NCBI GenBank assembly: GCA_910577875.1
Contig: CAJTNY010000024.1
Span: 1 to 27,940, forward strand
From: an uncultured Christensenella sp.
GTDB lineage: Bacteria; Bacillota; Clostridia; Christensenellales; Borkfalkiaceae
Direction of reading: 5' to 3'
Length of the DNA: 27,940 nucleotides
Positions within the stretch are counted from its first letter, which is position 1. Each line of letters opens with the position of its first letter. Shown here piece by piece: positions 26,198 to 27,940 of this stretch. The notes beneath the pieces were generated by a model that worked only from the letters and a program-made list of their open reading frames with translations, had not been told where the DNA came from and did no database searches. The translations under genes were made by a program, and so were the position numbers.

Positions 26198-26228
26198 GGC
26201 ACACAAGGCGCGCCAACCGCTGTGTGCC
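26198..26228 (-). repeat. Inverted repeat at the end of the 74-aa gene
   Basis: GGCACACA (26198-26205) and TGTGTGCC (26221-26228) form an 8-bp stem with a 15-nt loop. The stem reaches into the TAG stop codon of the 74-aa gene. There is no T run, so it is not a simple terminator. It may protect the 3' end of the transcript. Confidence 0.5.
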
Positions 26229-26452
26229 TACAAATTTTTGAGTTCCTCCGTGAGCTTGCGCAAATTTTCGCGCTCAACTTCTATCAAAGAAGTATATATC
26301 CTGAAATATTGCGCGTCCTGCTCGTTCTGCTTGGTATTATTTAAAATGGCTTGCAGAATCGCCATTTGCGAACGGCTGCACTTACGTTCAAGCTCCGCAA
26401 TTTCCTTTTCGCTCTGTGCGATTGCTTTTTTCAGTTCGCTTTTTTTAGACAT
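26228..26452 (-). CDS. Small coiled-coil protein (74 aa)
   Basis: A highly charged helical protein, predicted coiled coil over most of its length (LKKAIAQSEKEIAELERK and VERENLRKLTEELKNL) with one short break near residue 40. There is no signal peptide or membrane segment, so it is cytoplasmic. I do not recognise a family. The start has AAGGAG at good spacing and a near-perfect promoter lies about 75 bp upstream. It precedes the giant surface gene on the same strand, separated by a terminator-like hairpin, so some transcripts may continue. It could be a helper or regulator of that gene, or simply a neighbour. Confidence 0.7.
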   Translation of the reverse strand: MSKKSELKKAIAQSEKEIAELERKCSRSQMAILQAILNNTKQNEQDAQYFRIYTSLIEVERENLRKLTEELKNL

Positions 26453-26526
26453 CTTTTCTCCTTATCTCTGTCTTCAATCTATTTGACATATACTTTATTA
26501 ATATATAAAATTTTATCTTATGTATT

Positions 26527-26555
26527 ATTATACATTATTTTACTAAGTTTGACAA
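26527..26555 (-). promoter_or_regulatory. Promoter of the 74-aa gene, possibly of the giant operon
   Basis: On the minus strand, TTGTCA (26555-26550), a 17-bp spacer and TATAAT (26532-26527). I see no comparably good promoter between the 74-aa gene and the giant gene, so this may also feed the larger operon through readthrough. Confidence 0.75.
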
Positions 26556-26675
26556 GATATTTAATTAAATTTTTTAACATAATTTTCACATACTCAACAA
26601 TATTTTCCAGTTTATAATATTCTAATTAAAATTATAAGTCAAGTTAATTATGCTTAAATAACAAAATTGACAAGC
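26556..26675. other. AT-rich intergenic stretch
   Basis: Very AT-rich sequence between the promoter of the 74-aa gene and the terminator of the collagen-like gene. No gene, tRNA or repeat is seen. Confidence 0.4.
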
Positions 26676-26709
26676 GAAAAATTCAGGAGGCTGTATAAAA
26701 CAACCTCCT
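26676..26709 (-). terminator. Terminator of the collagen-like gene
   Basis: On the minus strand AGGAGGTTG (26709-26701) pairs with CAGCCTCCT (26693-26685), one wobble pair and a 7-nt loop, followed by GAATTTTT. It lies about 50 bp after the stop codon at 26760. Confidence 0.85.
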
Positions 26710-26759
26710 TTCAACAATAATGTTCCCTTAAAGTTTCTATTCGCGCGGGGTTACGAAGA

Positions 26760-27940
26760 TTATACGTCTATTTGTTTAAGAGTAAGCGTAGTATTGACTC
26801 CGCCGCCGAGAGTCACTCCGACCGCAAGCAACGCGGAAATAGCCATATCTATTACGTCGCCCGCGTTAAGCGCAATCAAAAAGCTTCCGTTATAAAGCGA
26901 ACCTACGCCTACCGATAACACACGCGATACGGTCGCCTGAGGAATCGCGGTTCCGTTTCTGCGTACGGCCAGCGTTACAGTAGTACCGAGCGCCGCCGAA
27001 ACGTTGGTATAGTAATTAACTTCGTAAACCCCTGCAACGTTTGCCGTAATGCTGTTGGCGGGCGTGTACGCAACGTTCTTTAAAGGCATAGTCGAGGCGA
27101 TAGGCAACTGCGTCGTACCTCCGACCGTAAGGTTTAACGTCTGAGGCGTAGCGTTATACAGTCCGCCGTAAGCATTCAGATTCGCAATGCCTGTCGGTCC
27201 CGTGGGACCTGTCGCCCCCGTAGCGCCGTTTGCACCCGTGGGTCCCGTCGCTCCAACAGGTCCTGTTGCTCCGGTCAATCCCGTGGCACCCGTAGCGCCT
27301 ACTGCGCCGGTAGGGCCTGTAGCGCCGTTCGCACCTGTCGGACCTACTGCACCCGTGGGGCCTGTAGCGCCGTTCGCGCCCGTTGCGCCTGTAGCTCCAG
27401 TGGGACCTGTCGCGCCAGTAGGCCCGGCTTCACCGTCCGCGCCGGTTGCGCCCGTAGCGCCCGTGGGACCCGTTATTCCGTCTGCTCCTGTAGGACCCGT
27501 CGCGCCAGTAGGCCCGGCTTCACCGTCTGCTCCGGTTGCGCCCGTTGCTCCGGTTGCGCCTGTTGCTCCCGTCGGACCTGTTATTCCGTCTGCTCCTGTA
27601 GGACCCGTTGCACCCGTAGGCCCGGCTTCACCGTCTGCTCCGGTTGCTCCTGTGGGGCCTGTTATTCCGTTTGCACCGGTCGCTCCGGTTGCTCCCGTCG
27701 GACCTGTTATTCCCGTTGCTCCGTCGGCGCCTGTTGCTCCGGTCGCTCCCGTGGGTCCCGTTATTCCGTTTGCACCGGTTGCGCCGGTTGCCCCGACGGG
27801 ACCGGCAGGTCCGGCGGGACCTGTAGCGCCTCTTGTACCTCTGGGACCGGTCGCCCCCGTTGCACCGGTCGCGCCAGTCTCGCCGTCAGCGCCCGTTGCT
27901 CCGGTCGCTCCCGCAGGTCCTGTCGCACCGGTTAATCCCC
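26760..27940 (-). CDS. Collagen-like protein with BclA-type C-terminal head (5' end outside window)
   Basis: The frame is open from the right edge of the window (first full codon at 27938) to TAA at 26760, about 392 codons. Roughly 250 residues are Gly-X-Y triplets, mostly GAT, GPT, GAD and GIT. Thr in the third position is typical of bacterial collagen-like proteins that are glycosylated. The last 140 or so residues (from about 27190) form a Gly/Thr-rich beta domain like the BclA C-terminal trimerising head (TANVAGVYEVNYYTNVSA, NGSFLIALNAGDVIDM). BclA proteins form the hair-like nap on spore exosporium, and other members sit on vegetative surfaces. The N-terminus and its targeting signal lie outside the window, so localisation is open. 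An in-frame TTG at 27278 is inside the repeats and is not a plausible start. Confidence 0.9.
   Translation of the reverse strand, partial: GLTGATGPAGATGATGADGETGATGATGATGPRGTRGATGPAGPAGPVGATGATGANGITGPTGATGATGADGATGITGPTGATGATGANGITGPTGATGADGEAGPTGATGPTGADGITGPTGATGATGATGATGADGEAGPTGATGPTGADGITGPTGATGATGADGEAGPTGATGPTGATGATGANGATGPTGAVGPTGANGATGPTGAVGATGATGLTGATGPVGATGPTGANGATGATGPTGPTGIANLNAYGGLYNATPQTLNLTVGGTTQLPIASTMPLKNVAYTPANSITANVAGVYEVNYYTNVSAALGTTVTLAVRRNGTAIPQATVSRVLSVGVGSLYNGSFLIALNAGDVIDMAISALLAVGVTLGGGVNTTLTLKQIDV
27190..27940 (-). repeat. Gly-X-Y coding repeats with larger DNA repeats
   Basis: Nine-base triplet repeats run through this stretch. Larger units are visible: the string CCCGGCTTCACCGTC recurs at 27423, 27513 and 27621 with similar flanks, at spacings of 90 and 108 bp. 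Both are multiples of 18, so the frame and the triplet phase are kept. Recent duplication by slippage or recombination is likely, and length variation between strains is expected. Confidence 0.85.

Noticed and set aside
27276..27278. TTG as a possible start of the collagen-like gene
   Set aside because: The Gly-X-Y pattern continues unbroken upstream to the window edge, and no ribosome site precedes the TTG.
27190..27940. Regular short repeats that could be mistaken for a CRISPR array
   Set aside because: They are in-frame 9-bp codon triplets for Gly-X-Y with no unique spacers.

Overview
The window looks like a chromosomal segment of a low- to mid-GC Bacillota, most likely an uncultured gut clostridium. 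Support: AGGAGG-type ribosome sites on most genes, TTGACA/TATAAT promoters, T-tailed hairpin terminators, a CotH lipoprotein, a ComEC homologue, a collagen-like BclA-type protein and a giant MBG-repeat surface protein. The exact lineage is inference.

Left part (1-5600) is accessory and AT-rich. It holds an IS3-family transposase broken by an in-frame TAA, a strong bidirectional hairpin, and a leftward three-gene operon: an unrecognised 258-aa protein, an XRE-ImmA/IrrE-type HTH-metallopeptidase, and a DUF2188 small protein. After these come a YdeI/OmdA-family gene, a small unknown gene, and stretches that look like decayed coding DNA.

Middle part (5600-11510) is more ordinary: a MATE exporter converging on a CotH-kinase lipoprotein, a short divergent cis-prenyltransferase, and a divergently transcribed ComEC whose C-terminal domain has no histidine. 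A bidirectional terminator closes this block.

Right part (11510-27940) is dominated by surface genes on the minus strand. In transcription order these are the C-terminal 392 codons of a collagen-like (Gly-X-Thr) protein with a BclA-like head, a 74-aa coiled-coil protein, a 4293-aa secreted protein, and a 557-aa membrane protein. The giant protein has a signal peptide, many MBG/YDG-like modules and a C-terminal membrane anchor. The 557-aa protein has a hyperacidic linker and a duplicated unknown domain. The giant gene and the 557-aa gene overlap as TAATG, so they are probably translationally coupled. I infer that the giant protein is the outside part and the 557-aa protein the inside part of one envelope system. 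This pair is the best candidate for an undescribed system here. The XRE-peptidase operon is the second candidate.
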